Assembly: GCA_014359965.1 (NCBI GenBank) | Contig: JACIYK010000003.1 | Coordinates: 1 to 32,720, forward strand | DNA length: 32,720 nucleotides | Direction: 5' to 3' | Source of the DNA: Candidatus Aminicenantota bacterium | GTDB lineage: Bacteria > Acidobacteriota > Aminicenantia > Aminicenantales > Saccharicenantaceae | Shown: piece after piece, positions 7,477 through 15,291 of the stretch | Layout: the number at the start of each line of letters is the position of its first letter | Numbering within the stretch: position 1 is the first letter of the stretch | The notes under the pieces: model-generated | The model's database searches: none | Seen by the model: the letters and a program-made list of their open reading frames with translations, nothing else | What the model was told of the DNA's origin: nothing | Program-made: the position numbers and the translations under genes

Positions 7477-8298
7477 TTAATTAGCATTTTTCTTGCGCTG
7501 AAAGAGGTTTTTTCTGGCCAGGTCTTTGAGTGCAGTCACTTCTTCAGGTGTCAGCTTCCGGTAGGCACCTTTAGGCAGCTGACCAAGTTGCAGGGGCCCA
7601 AAGGCTATCCTTATCAGCCGGAGAACTTCATAACCCAGAGCTTCCAGCAGGCGGCGGACATGTCGGTTTTTCCCTTCGGTCAAAACAATCTCAAGCCAAC
7701 AGGTTTTCCTACCAGAGCGAAGAAAGCGGACCTCCTCAACCCGCAAAAAGAGTTCCGGCGTTACCTGCATTCCTTGGCGCATGATGTTGAGTTCTTTTTC
7801 TCCGGGAACAGGCCGGATCTGGACGTGATAGGTTCTGGGTACGGCGGCCTCTGGTCTGGTGAGGAGGTCAGCCCAGAGGTTATCGTTGGTAAAAAGAAGC
7901 AGACCTTCGGAAGCCAGGTCCAGTCTGCCCACCGGGAAAATTCGCGGCAGGTCAGGTTCTTTAAAGCAGCTAAAAACTGTAGGCCGACCTTTTTCGTCAG
8001 AGGTGGTGGTCACTAAACCACGAGGTTTGTTTAGCATAAAATAAACCCGGTCGCCTGGGGCCGGGCTCTGGCCAGCAACTTCAAGGTGGTCTTTTTCTGG
8101 GTTGACTCTAAGGCTGGGGTCTTTCACCACTCGACCATTTACCTTAACCTGTCCAGATTTAATAAGGGACAGGGCCTGTTTTCTTGAACAGAAACCCAGT
8201 CGGGAAAGAGCCCGTGGCAGACTTAATTTCCCGCTCAGGCTAGTCTGAGGTCTTTTCTTTGCCACTCTTTCTTTTTTTGCTTGACCTGTCTTACTCAC
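7477..8298 (-). CDS. rluB: RsuA/RluB-family rRNA pseudouridine synthase
   Basis: This enzyme isomerises a uridine in ribosomal RNA to pseudouridine. An N-terminal S4 RNA-binding domain (about residues 28-76, LPRALSRLGFCSRKQA to VKVNGRVVKD) is followed by the catalytic domain with MLNKPRGLVTT, the motif GRLDLASEGLLLFTND with catalytic D127, and GKNRHVRRLLEALGYEVLRLIR. The 273 residues fit the RluB/RluE/RsuA group. Position specificity (U2605 of 23S rRNA for RluB) cannot be read from the sequence. Basic tails lie at both ends. Its GTG start overlaps the truD stop codon by four bases (GTGA), indicating translational coupling. Confidence 0.9.
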   Translation of the reverse strand: MSKTGQAKKERVAKKRPQTSLSGKLSLPRALSRLGFCSRKQALSLIKSGQVKVNGRVVKDPSLRVNPEKDHLEVAGQSPAPGDRVYFMLNKPRGLVTTTSDEKGRPTVFSCFKEPDLPRIFPVGRLDLASEGLLLFTNDNLWADLLTRPEAAVPRTYHVQIRPVPGEKELNIMRQGMQVTPELFLRVEEVRFLRSGRKTCWLEIVLTEGKNRHVRRLLEALGYEVLRLIRIAFGPLQLGQLPKGAYRKLTPEEVTALKDLARKNLFQRKKNAN

Positions 8299-9491
8299 GG
8301 CTCAATCACCTGTTTCTGGACTTCAGGCTGTTTGATTTCATCAATGGTTATTCTTTTGATCAGCATAGTGGCAAAAGCCCCACGGGGAAGTTTGAAGGAC
8401 AGGACCAGAGCCTGCTTCTTTGGATGCAGTTCATCTTTTTTGATTTCCACGACTTCCAGTTCCTGGGGATGCAAAAGAACTTTTCGCTGGAAAGAACGAA
8501 AGAAAACCCGGCTCAGAGCCCGTGTGCGAAAGGTGCTGAATTTCAGGTTATTTTCAGCCAGAATTTCAAGATAAAGCTGCCGGCTGAGCTCATCGGGAAA
8601 GTTCATTTTGGCTGCCGGGGTTGGGAGTTTGAGAGAGTTCAAATACTCGTAAGTTTCTGAAGGCAGCGTTCTCCAGAAGTAAAATATTCCTGACTCGGCC
8701 TGGACTTCTTCCAGCGGGTCTATCAATCTTTTTAGCAGCCGGCGGAGGAGTTCATTCCAGAGGTGGGAACTAAAGGCGGCATAGGCCATGGCAATTTCTT
8801 CCCGCGGGATTTTTTCCAAGGCAGCCAAGAAGTCATCTGGCCTTAAAAGCAGGGTGCGGAAGATTCTTTTTTCTGTAAGTCCCTGCGCCAGTTCCAGACA
8901 TTTTTCCCAGTTTCTCCAATTAGCTATGATCTCGACCACACGCTGGCGATTTTTTTTATCTGCCGAGCTGATGTTTTGAGCCTGCAGGAAAATCTGCAGG
9001 GCCCCGTTGTAATGACCGCGCAAAACCCGGTCGGCAAAAAAACCCAGGCTAAAATCTGTGCCGCGGAAGCGCTGGTCATCGAAGAAGTTCGGGAAACCAT
9101 AAGTTTTGACCTGTTCCAGGTTTTTGAGCACACGGTCGACGGAGTTGAGCTTTCTGATGGTAATGCGGAAGCGATTGCCAGCAATCAGTGCCGGGCTCAT
9201 TGGGGTTCTCATGAACCCTACTGCTTTTAAAGAGAAATTGGGTTCTTCTAAGCTAAAATCTCTTTGGTCCCGTATGGTAATGTATTGTGTGGTGAGACCG
9301 TGTTTATCTTTCTTGCCACCGTAAGAGATTACCTTGGGGGAAATGGACAGTAGCTTAGCCAGGAAGCGCATGAGGTCAGGGGTGGTCCAGTTTCTTTTGG
9401 TCAGGCGGTAAACGCGGAACTCTCCAGTCTCCGTCAGCGGCAGGTCAGCAATTTCCTCTACAATAAAATCTTCGGGAATAGCTTTAATCAT
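8295..9491 (-). CDS. truD: tRNA pseudouridine(13) synthase TruD
   Basis: TruD makes pseudouridine at position 13 of tRNA. The 398-residue protein has the family N-terminus (IPEDFIVEEI) and the catalytic block YGGKKDKHGLTTQ with D62. A variant of the NYFGxQRFG motif appears as PNFFDDQRFRGTD, so the usual FG pair is altered. A long insertion domain follows, then an intact C-terminal core (ALVLSFKLPRGAFATMLIKRI). It is first in a leftward operon with rluB and ispD. There is no Shine-Dalgarno before the ATG. A TAAAAT lies 10 bp upstream of the start with a weak TTTATC 17 bp before it, so the message may have almost no leader. Confidence 0.92.
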   Translation of the reverse strand: MIKAIPEDFIVEEIADLPLTETGEFRVYRLTKRNWTTPDLMRFLAKLLSISPKVISYGGKKDKHGLTTQYITIRDQRDFSLEEPNFSLKAVGFMRTPMSPALIAGNRFRITIRKLNSVDRVLKNLEQVKTYGFPNFFDDQRFRGTDFSLGFFADRVLRGHYNGALQIFLQAQNISSADKKNRQRVVEIIANWRNWEKCLELAQGLTEKRIFRTLLLRPDDFLAALEKIPREEIAMAYAAFSSHLWNELLRRLLKRLIDPLEEVQAESGIFYFWRTLPSETYEYLNSLKLPTPAAKMNFPDELSRQLYLEILAENNLKFSTFRTRALSRVFFRSFQRKVLLHPQELEVVEIKKDELHPKKQALVLSFKLPRGAFATMLIKRITIDEIKQPEVQKQVIEP

Positions 9492-9534
9492 GGCCGCCTA
9501 TATTTTAACCTATAATTCGGAGCAGATAAAATTA

Positions 9535-9563
9535 TTTACATAGGACAACCAATAGAATAAAAT
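9535..9563 (+). promoter_or_regulatory. Putative sigma-70-type promoter of bacterioferritin
   Basis: TTTACA (9535-9540) and TAAAAT (9558-9563) are separated by 17 bp. A start near 9570 would give a short leader carrying the AAAGGAGG ribosome-binding site of the gene. No Fur-type palindrome was noticed. Confidence 0.55.
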
Positions 9564-9594
9564 AGAAACAAATTTAAAAAGAAAGGAGGTCAGC

Positions 9595-10065
9595 ATGAAA
9601 GGCGACCCAAAATTAATTGAAACCTTGAATTCTCTCCTGGCTGATGAGCTTACAGCCATTAACCAGTATATGGTTCATTCGGAAATGTGTGATAGCTGGG
9701 GCTATGTCAAACTGCATAAGACCATCGAAAAGAGAGCTATAGATGAGATGAAACATGCTGAAAGCCTGATTGGCCGGATTCTTTTCCTGGAAGGCCTGCC
9801 CATTGTTTCTGAGCTTAGAAAGATTTTTATTGGGGATGAAGTACCTAAGATGTTGGAATTTGACCGCAAGTCTGAACTTGAGGCCATTAAAGCCTATAAT
9901 GAAGCTATCAAACTGGCCGGTGAGGTAGGTGATTATGCTACCCGTGAGCTGCTGGAAAAAATCCTGCAGGATGAAGACCGGCACATTGATGAAATAGAAG
10001 AGCTATTAGACCAGATTAAACAGATGAGTCTGCCTATTTTCCTCACCACTCAGACAAAGGAATAG
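9595..10065 (+). CDS. bfr: Bacterioferritin
   Basis: This four-helix-bundle iron-storage protein (156 residues) would assemble into a 24-subunit cage, oxidise Fe(II) and store mineral. All ferroxidase ligands are present at the positions known from E. coli Bfr: E18, E51, H54, E94, E127 and H130. M52, the inter-subunit haem ligand, is also present in IDEMKHAE, which marks it as bacterioferritin rather than ferritin. ILFLEGLP is another family block. The ATG follows a strong AAAGGAGG site. It is monocistronic between the divergent truD operon and the convergent Maf-RlmD gene, and no bacterioferritin-associated ferredoxin is adjacent. Confidence 0.95.
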   Translation: MKGDPKLIETLNSLLADELTAINQYMVHSEMCDSWGYVKLHKTIEKRAIDEMKHAESLIGRILFLEGLPIVSELRKIFIGDEVPKMLEFDRKSELEAIKAYNEAIKLAGEVGDYATRELLEKILQDEDRHIDEIEELLDQIKQMSLPIFLTTQTKE

Positions 10066-10123
10066 GAAATCGGGCAGAACATTTCTTATTAAGCTTATCC
10101 ATTAAATTTGCAAACGTGGCCTT

Positions 10124-12043
10124 TTACCGGCTCAGGAAAGACATAACTTCCAGGTGCCCAGTGTGGGGAAAAAAGTCCACAGGTACGAGACAGTTTATCT
10201 GGTAGCCACTGTCAGACAGAGTTTTGAGATCGCGGGCCAGACTTTCTGGGTTGCAGGAAACATAGATGAGATTAGGGATGCGAAGAGAAACAATATGTTT
10301 CAGCCCGCGAGGGCTGATACCCGCTCGGGGTGGGTCAATGACTAGAAGGTCAAAAGAGCCACGGTAGATCTCAGGTAAAACAGCCTCTACCGAGCTTTCC
10401 AAGAACCTGGCGTTTTTCACCTGGTTAAGCTGCATGTTTTCTATGGCAGCTTTAATGTTGGAAGAATCCCAGTCCACGCCCACCACTTCTCCGACTACCT
10501 TTGACAGGCAGATTTCTATTGCTCCTGAGCCGCAGTAAAGTCCAAGAGCAGATTGAGTTCTTAACCTTTTAGCTTCTTCTACCAGTCGGGCATAAACCTG
10601 CTGAGCTGCCTTGGGATTGGTCTGAAAGAAAGAAGTAGGATAAATTTTAAAGCGAAAGCCCAGGAGTTTTTCTTCTATGGCTTCCTCTCCGTAAATAAGG
10701 TGGCTTTTTTCTACGGAAACCACATCAGCGACCCGGTTGTTTTCCACCCACCAAAAGCTCTTAAGGCCGGGCACGGCCTGGACCAGCTTTTGGGTAAAAT
10801 CCTTCAGGTCTATCTGTCCTTGGCTGGTGGTGACCAGAATAAGCATCAGCTCACCCGTTTGCTTTCCTTCTCTGACCACCAGGTGGCGGAAAAAACCCTG
10901 TTTGGTGCGCAGATCAAAGACAGGAAGTCCTGAATCGCGCACTAACTGGATGAACAAGGGGAATAAAATTTCAGTTAGAGGGGTAGAGATGTAACACTTT
11001 TCCAATCGGACCACCTTTTTTTCGCTGTGGTATTTATTCCGGGTTTTTTCCTTAAGTCCGAGGAAAACATCGCCTGCTTCCTGTCCAAAAGAAAATTCCA
11101 TCTTATTACGGTAATAATATTCTTCTGGAGAGGGGACGATGTCTTCCAGCTCCAGGTAACGATAGGTGGAGGGAAAGTATTCCTTTAATATCTGCTGGAG
11201 GTAAATTTTTTTCTGCTTAAGCTGTTCTTTGTAATCCAGGTCCTGAAAGCTGCATCCACCGCAGGCCCCGAAATGAGGACAGGGAGCGGGGCGGCGAAAA
11301 GGCGAGGGTGCTAATAAACGCAAGGAGCGGGCAGAGATTATTTTCCTTTCCGACATTTCATATGCTATTTCTACCCGGTCTTGAGGATAGGTATTCGGGA
11401 CCTGGAAAATATGCCCATCCTCTTCTGCCTGTCCGACTCCTTCTGGCAGGAGAAAAGAAGTTATCTCCACTTCTTTTTTTTCTTCTAAAAATTTGCGCAG
11501 CATCCGTCTGAGTTTGGACAGCGGCAGGCCCACCACATTATGGTAATCACCTTCCAGTTTTTCCAGAAAAAGATGCTTTAATTCTTGAACGGCATAAGCC
11601 CCTGCTTTGTCTTGGTAAGTGTTTTTATCCAGGTAATTTTCTATGATTTCGTCAGTCAGTTCCCGGAAAGTGACCAGGGTGGTTTCGTAGTCAGCCAGTA
11701 ATTTTTCTTGATTTTTGCGATAAAGAACAACTGCAGTTATGACTTTGTGTGTTTTGCCAGATAAGGTCTTTAGCATTTCCCGGGCTTCTTGGCGGCTTTC
11801 TGGCTTGCCGAGAATTTTTCCGTCGATGAGAACAATCGTGTCTGCGCCGATGACCAGAGAATCAGGATAGTTCTCGGCCACAGCCCGGGCTTTGGCCTCG
11901 GCAGCCATCAGGGCAAATTTAACTGGGTCTTCCTGAGGAAACTGGTCTTCATCTACTCCGCTGGGTATAACAGAGAAAGTCCTGAAAATCTTTTTCAGGA
12001 GTTTTATCCGCCGTGGAGAAGCTGAAGCCAGAATGACCTTCAT
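10124..12043 (-). CDS. Fusion of Maf nucleotide pyrophosphatase and RlmD-type 23S rRNA uracil-5-methyltransferase
   Basis: Two complete enzymes lie in one 639-residue frame. Residues 1-190 are a Maf/YhdE-type nucleoside-triphosphate pyrophosphatase (house-cleaning of modified nucleotides): SASPRR at 7-12, GADTIV around D68 and DKAGAYAVQ at 145-153. Residues about 192-250 look like a TRAM RNA-binding domain. The rest is an RlmD/TrmA-type SAM-dependent m5U methyltransferase with Fe-S cysteines C255, C261, C264 and C350, a SAM loop LGLYCGSGAIEICL, VIDPPRAGI, the catalytic C597 in YVSCNPESLARDL, and a TGHLEVM end. No stop or internal restart separates the parts. The ATG overlaps the pyrE stop by four bases. 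The methylated uridine position is not determinable here. Confidence 0.9.
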   Translation of the reverse strand: MKVILASASPRRIKLLKKIFRTFSVIPSGVDEDQFPQEDPVKFALMAAEAKARAVAENYPDSLVIGADTIVLIDGKILGKPESRQEAREMLKTLSGKTHKVITAVVLYRKNQEKLLADYETTLVTFRELTDEIIENYLDKNTYQDKAGAYAVQELKHLFLEKLEGDYHNVVGLPLSKLRRMLRKFLEEKKEVEITSFLLPEGVGQAEEDGHIFQVPNTYPQDRVEIAYEMSERKIISARSLRLLAPSPFRRPAPCPHFGACGGCSFQDLDYKEQLKQKKIYLQQILKEYFPSTYRYLELEDIVPSPEEYYYRNKMEFSFGQEAGDVFLGLKEKTRNKYHSEKKVVRLEKCYISTPLTEILFPLFIQLVRDSGLPVFDLRTKQGFFRHLVVREGKQTGELMLILVTTSQGQIDLKDFTQKLVQAVPGLKSFWWVENNRVADVVSVEKSHLIYGEEAIEEKLLGFRFKIYPTSFFQTNPKAAQQVYARLVEEAKRLRTQSALGLYCGSGAIEICLSKVVGEVVGVDWDSSNIKAAIENMQLNQVKNARFLESSVEAVLPEIYRGSFDLLVIDPPRAGISPRGLKHIVSLRIPNLIYVSCNPESLARDLKTLSDSGYQINCLVPVDFFPHTGHLEVMSFLSR

Positions 12044-12636
12044 TTCTTATCTGAAGCTCCTGGTTTTATCAGCGGGAGTCCCTGCTGGCACAGAGGGCAT
12101 TTATCCGGCTCGAAGGCTTCTACCTTAAGCGAAAGCAGGCTACCTACTGGTTTTCCCTGGATAAGGACTTCTCCGCCGCTGCGGTCTACCAAGCAGTAAA
12201 TGCCGCTAACTGTTACTTGGCGGGCCTGCAGGCACTCCAGAACTTCGTTGATTGACCCACCGGTGGTCAAGATGTCTTCCACAATTATAGCCCGGGAATT
12301 TTGCAAACCGGCAAAACCGGAACGAAAAGTCATTCTTTCCTCTACTCGCTGAGTGAAGGCAAACATTTTCTGGAGTTTGAGAGCAGTCAAAAATCCGATG
12401 GCGATGCCACCATAGGCTGGGGAAACCACGTAGTCGAATTCCAGACTATCTTTTTTTATTTGTTCTACCAGAAGGTCTATGATTTTTTCCAGGACGACCG
12501 GTCGTTCAATTAGTTTTATCTTTTCAAAATACCATTCTGAATGTTTTCCAGAAGTTAGAAGAAAATGTCCTTTAAGCAAGGCCTGGCTTTCCTTGAAAAG
12601 GTTAAGAATAAGTTCAGCTCTACTCTCTGACATCAT
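12040..12636 (-). CDS. pyrE: Orotate phosphoribosyltransferase PyrE
   Basis: PyrE transfers the phosphoribosyl group of PRPP to orotate, giving orotidine monophosphate in pyrimidine synthesis. The 198-residue protein shows GHFLLTSGKHSEWYFEK (substrate loop), VVSPAYGGIAIGF, and the PRPP-binding motif AIIVEDILTTGGSI. The C-terminal CPLCQQGLPLIKPG tail is typical of the thermophile/archaeal-like OPRT branch. Two adjacent ATGs occur; the second (12633) sits better behind GGGAGGAC. The gene is first in a two-gene leftward unit with the Maf-RlmD fusion, overlapping by ATGA. A TATACT at 12671-12676 may be its -10. Confidence 0.94.
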   Translation of the reverse strand: MMSESRAELILNLFKESQALLKGHFLLTSGKHSEWYFEKIKLIERPVVLEKIIDLLVEQIKKDSLEFDYVVSPAYGGIAIGFLTALKLQKMFAFTQRVEERMTFRSGFAGLQNSRAIIVEDILTTGGSINEVLECLQARQVTVSGIYCLVDRSGGEVLIQGKPVGSLLSLKVEAFEPDKCPLCQQGLPLIKPGASDKK

Positions 12637-12670
12637 GTCCTCCCAGAATTCTTGTTTTTTTTGATACTCA

Positions 12671-12676
12671 AGTATA
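12671..12676 (-). promoter_or_regulatory. Possible -10 element of pyrE
   Basis: TATACT on the minus strand lies 34 bp upstream of the pyrE ATG. The sequence 17 bp further upstream (TTTCCT) is a poor -35, so the assignment is weak. Confidence 0.35.
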
Positions 12677-12706
12677 GCTTAAGCTGTTATTAAAGGAAAG
12701 ATTTTT

Positions 12707-12735
12707 TTGCCCCGGCTTACGGCTTCTGATAAAAT
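12707..12735 (+). promoter_or_regulatory. Putative promoter overlapping the start of the mannosyltransferase gene
   Basis: TTGCCC (12707-12712), a 17-bp spacer and TAAAAT (12730-12735) place the expected transcription start at or within a few bases of the ATG at 12742. No Shine-Dalgarno exists in the six bases between. Confidence 0.5.
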
Positions 12736-12741
12736 CAACTC

Positions 12742-13458
12742 ATGCCAGGAAAAAATCTGATAATTGTGCCAACCTATAACGAAGCGGAAAACCTCAGGCC
12801 CCTGGTCCAGAGGTTGTTAGCTCTTAAAAGTCCGGTTTCAGTGCTGGTCATTGATGATAATTCTCCCGATGGGACAGGGAAGATAGCAGAAGAGCTGGCT
12901 GGAGAAAATCCTGGCCGCGTTTTTGTCAAACACCGCTCTGGAAAGCTGGGCTTGGGTACAGCTCACCGGGATGGTTTTCGGTGGGCCATGACAAATGGTT
13001 ACGACAGAGTGGTGACCATGGATGCGGATTTTTCTCATCCACCTGAGGTTATTCCAGAAATGCTGAGCAGACTGGAATCAGCTGGGATAGTCATCGGTTC
13101 ACGTTATGTGCCGGGCGGACGGACGGAAGGCTGGCCCCTCAAAAGAAAAATAAACAGCTGGACAGCTAACTTCCTGGCTCGGCTGTTCATGGGTTTAAAA
13201 GCAAAAGATTGTACCGGGGCTTTTAGAGCCTACCGGGTTGAGTGGCTGCAAAAAATCCCGCTGGAAAAGATGAGAGCCCGCGGTTATTCAGCTCATCTGG
13301 AAGTTCTGTTTTACTTGGAGAAAGCTGGAGCCAGGGTGGAAGAAGTGCCGATTGTTTTTACGGAGCGTAAGAGGGGACGGTCTAAAATTTCTTTCCGTGA
13401 AATCCGGGAAGCCCTGGGTATTATATTTTTTTACCTCTTCCAGAGGTTCAGGTGCTGA
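12742..13458 (+). CDS. Polyprenol monophosphomannose synthase (DPM1-like glycosyltransferase family 2)
   Basis: The 238-residue soluble GT-A glycosyltransferase would move mannose (or another sugar) from a nucleotide sugar to polyprenyl phosphate at the cytoplasmic face of the membrane, supplying a lipid-linked donor. Motifs are IIVPTYNEAENL at the N-terminus, VIDDNSPDGTG, KLGLGTAHRDGF, the metal-binding VTMDADFSHPPE, VIGSRYVPGG and the RKRGRSKISFREI block found in DPM1-type enzymes. No C-terminal membrane anchor is present, as in the short DPM1 class. No Shine-Dalgarno is seen and the -10 lies only six bases upstream of ATG, so translation may be leaderless. Mannose as substrate is known for the family and not read from the sequence. 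Confidence 0.88.
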   Translation: MPGKNLIIVPTYNEAENLRPLVQRLLALKSPVSVLVIDDNSPDGTGKIAEELAGENPGRVFVKHRSGKLGLGTAHRDGFRWAMTNGYDRVVTMDADFSHPPEVIPEMLSRLESAGIVIGSRYVPGGRTEGWPLKRKINSWTANFLARLFMGLKAKDCTGAFRAYRVEWLQKIPLEKMRARGYSAHLEVLFYLEKAGARVEEVPIVFTERKRGRSKISFREIREALGIIFFYLFQRFRC

Positions 13459-13528
13459 TTTTTCTTTTAATGAAAAGCCAGGTTTATTATAATTGAAATA
13501 ACTGACATAAAAAGGGACCTTTTCGGGC

Positions 13529-14884
13529 ATGATAAGAAAAGCTGTTATCGCCGCTGATGAGAATCTTTTTAAAGAAATCCAGCAAGCCTTAGCTGATCAG
13601 AAGGAAGAGCTTTTCTTTCTGCACTGGCAAAAGGACATTATTGAACAGTTAAAAAGTGTCAGACCGCGGCTGATATTTCTGGAAGGTAATAGGCACCTGA
13701 GGCAGGTTTCCTTTACTATTAAAAAAATTAAAGAATACGACCCGCTCCTGGAAATTATAGTCGTCGGAGAAACAGCTGCGCCCGGCAGAGTAGCTGAGAT
13801 AATCAGAGACGGAGCTTTTGATTACCTGGCCCGGCCGGTCACGGCTGAAACCCTGCGCGAGAGTCTGGTCCGGCTGGAAGAAAAAATTTCTCTCCGGCGG
13901 GAAACTTTCGAACTGGAAAAAGAGCTAGCGAGCAAGTATGTGTTTGAAGGTATGGTCAGCCGCAATGCTCGTATGCTGGAGATATTTTCACTGATTGAAA
14001 GACTGGCCAAGCATCAAATTACGGTGTTGATAACCGGAGAAACGGGAACGGGAAAAGAACTGGCGGCCAGAGCCATCCACCGTCTTAGCCCCCGCCGGCA
14101 GAAGCCTTTTGTCGTGGTTGATTGTACAGCTTTGCCTGAGTCTCTTTTTGAATCGGAAGTTTTTGGCTATGAAAAAGGAGCTTTTACTGGAGCGGAGCAT
14201 TCCAGACCGGGCCTTTTACAGGAAGCAGATGGGGGAACGGTTTTTTTTGATGAGATAAGTGAAATGCCTGCCCTCGGACAGGCCAAGCTTCTTCGTTTCC
14301 TATCGGAAGGAACCTTCAGGCGCCTGGGAAGTAATAAAACAATAAGAGTAGATGTGAGAGTTATTTGTGCCACAAACCGAGACCTCAGAGAAGAAGTCAG
14401 GGCTGGACGCTTTAGAGAGGATTTATTCCACAGAATAAACGTGGCAGAAGTGAACCTACCACCGCTGAGAAAGAGGAAAGAAGATATTTCACTCCTCTGC
14501 CTGCATTTTCTTCAGATTTATAACCAGAAGTTCCAGAAGGACGTCCGGGGCGTTTCCAACCGGGTGAAGAAAGTTTTTTCCGAGTACGACTGGCCGGGCA
14601 ATGTTCGGGAGCTGGAAAAAGTTATAGAAAGAGGAGTGATGTTAACCAACGAAAATTTTATTGACCTGGCCCAGCTACCAGAAAATCTTATAAGACAAGC
14701 CGAAGCCCGGGTGGTTGAGGATAGACCCTACCCTTACCTTGATTTGACTCTGGCGGAAATAGAGAAAAAACATCTGCTTGAGGTTCTTAAAGCAGTGGGG
14801 TTTAATAAACAGAAAGCCGCCCAGAAGCTGGGTATCACCAGGCCCGCTTTATACCGAAAGCTGAAAAAATTTGGACTGATTTAA
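13529..14884 (+). CDS. Sigma-54-dependent transcriptional activator with degenerate receiver domain
   Basis: This 451-residue protein has NtrC-type architecture. Residues 1-120 form a receiver-like domain, but the phospho-acceptor aspartate is replaced by glutamate (E52 in LIFLEGN) and the conserved lysine by arginine (R102 in ARPV); the acidic pair is D10/E11. Residues about 139-375 are the AAA+ domain with Walker A GETGTGKE (170-177), the sigma-54-contacting GAFTGA (217-222), Walker B VFFDE (238-242) and an intact arginine-rich C-terminal part. A Fis-type helix-turn-helix ends the protein ([22 protein letters not shown]). No histidine kinase is nearby. It lies directly upstream of a consensus sigma-54 promoter and is the obvious candidate to control it. 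A TATAAT at 13488-13493 may be its own -10. Confidence 0.92.
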   Translation: MIRKAVIAADENLFKEIQQALADQKEELFFLHWQKDIIEQLKSVRPRLIFLEGNRHLRQVSFTIKKIKEYDPLLEIIVVGETAAPGRVAEIIRDGAFDYLARPVTAETLRESLVRLEEKISLRRETFELEKELASKYVFEGMVSRNARMLEIFSLIERLAKHQITVLITGETGTGKELAARAIHRLSPRRQKPFVVVDCTALPESLFESEVFGYEKGAFTGAEHSRPGLLQEADGGTVFFDEISEMPALGQAKLLRFLSEGTFRRLGSNKTIRVDVRVICATNRDLREEVRAGRFREDLFHRINVAEVNLPPLRKRKEDISLLCLHFLQIYNQKFQKDVRGVSNRVKKVFSEYDWPGNVRELEKVIERGVMLTNENFIDLAQLPENLIRQAEARVVEDRPYPYLDLTLAEIEKKHLLEVLKAVGFNKQKAAQKLGITRPALYRKLKKFGLI

Positions 14885-15074
14885 GAAGCTTCTGGCAAAT
14901 CAATAAGCATAAGAACTTTTAGAGCGTGAGTTTAAAAAATTTTTTTTAATTACCTGATAGTTCTGAGTGAGGATGGTTCCGGTTTTTCCGGCCAGGTCAT
15001 TTTGGAGAGACGGGGAAAAAATTTGATTAAAAACTAAACACCTCGACCTAATACTTTAATATTCCCATCTTTCA

Positions 15075-15091
15075 TGTAACAATTCCGAACA
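15075..15091 (+). promoter_or_regulatory. Putative activator-binding site, distal copy
   Basis: TGTAACAATTCCGAACA matches the proximal copy at 12 of 17 positions (TGTAACnAnTnCGAACA) and has TGT...ACA ends. It lies about 190-205 bp upstream of the predicted sigma-54 start, a usual distance for an enhancer of an NtrC-type activator. Confidence 0.5.
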
Positions 15092-15118
15092 CGTTTTTTT
15101 CAATTATAACTTATTATT

Positions 15119-15131
15119 TATCAATTAATTA
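15119..15131 (+). promoter_or_regulatory. IHF-consensus match between the two putative activator sites
   Basis: TATCAATTAATTA fits the IHF consensus WATCAANNNNTTR completely. DNA bending by IHF is common between enhancers and sigma-54 promoters. In AT-rich DNA such a match can arise by chance. Confidence 0.35.
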
Positions 15132-15161
15132 CAAAATAAAAAGCAAAACCCATCAGGTTAG

Positions 15162-15178
15162 TGTAACGAATACGAACA
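15162..15178 (+). promoter_or_regulatory. Putative activator-binding site, proximal copy
   Basis: TGTAACGAATACGAACA is the second copy of the repeat, 87 bp downstream of the first and about 100-116 bp before the predicted sigma-54 transcription start. Confidence 0.5.
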
Positions 15179-15252
15179 TTGGTTTGAAATTAATCTTTTC
15201 TGTAAATTATTCATATAAAATGAATTAAAGGCATTGTTGGCGCTCTGCTATC

Positions 15253-15268
15253 TGGCACGAAGATTGCT
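15253..15268 (+). promoter_or_regulatory. Sigma-54 (RpoN) promoter
   Basis: TGGCACGAAGATTGCT matches the -24/-12 consensus TGGCACR-N4-TTGCW at every fixed position. The GG at 15254-15255 and GC at 15266-15267 are the invariant dinucleotides with correct spacing. The start would be near 15278, 14 bases before the ATG of the first fibre-cluster gene. Confidence 0.88.
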
Positions 15269-15291
15269 TTCAAAAAGCTGGGATTAACAAG

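Larger units (their letters stand above)
14885..15291. other. Regulatory intergenic region of the fibre-like cluster
   Basis: This 407-bp region has no gene. It holds two 17-bp direct repeats, an IHF-consensus match and a sigma-54 promoter, each listed separately. From about 15040 to 15240 it is clearly more AT-rich than its surroundings. No terminator for the activator gene was found. Confidence 0.6.
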
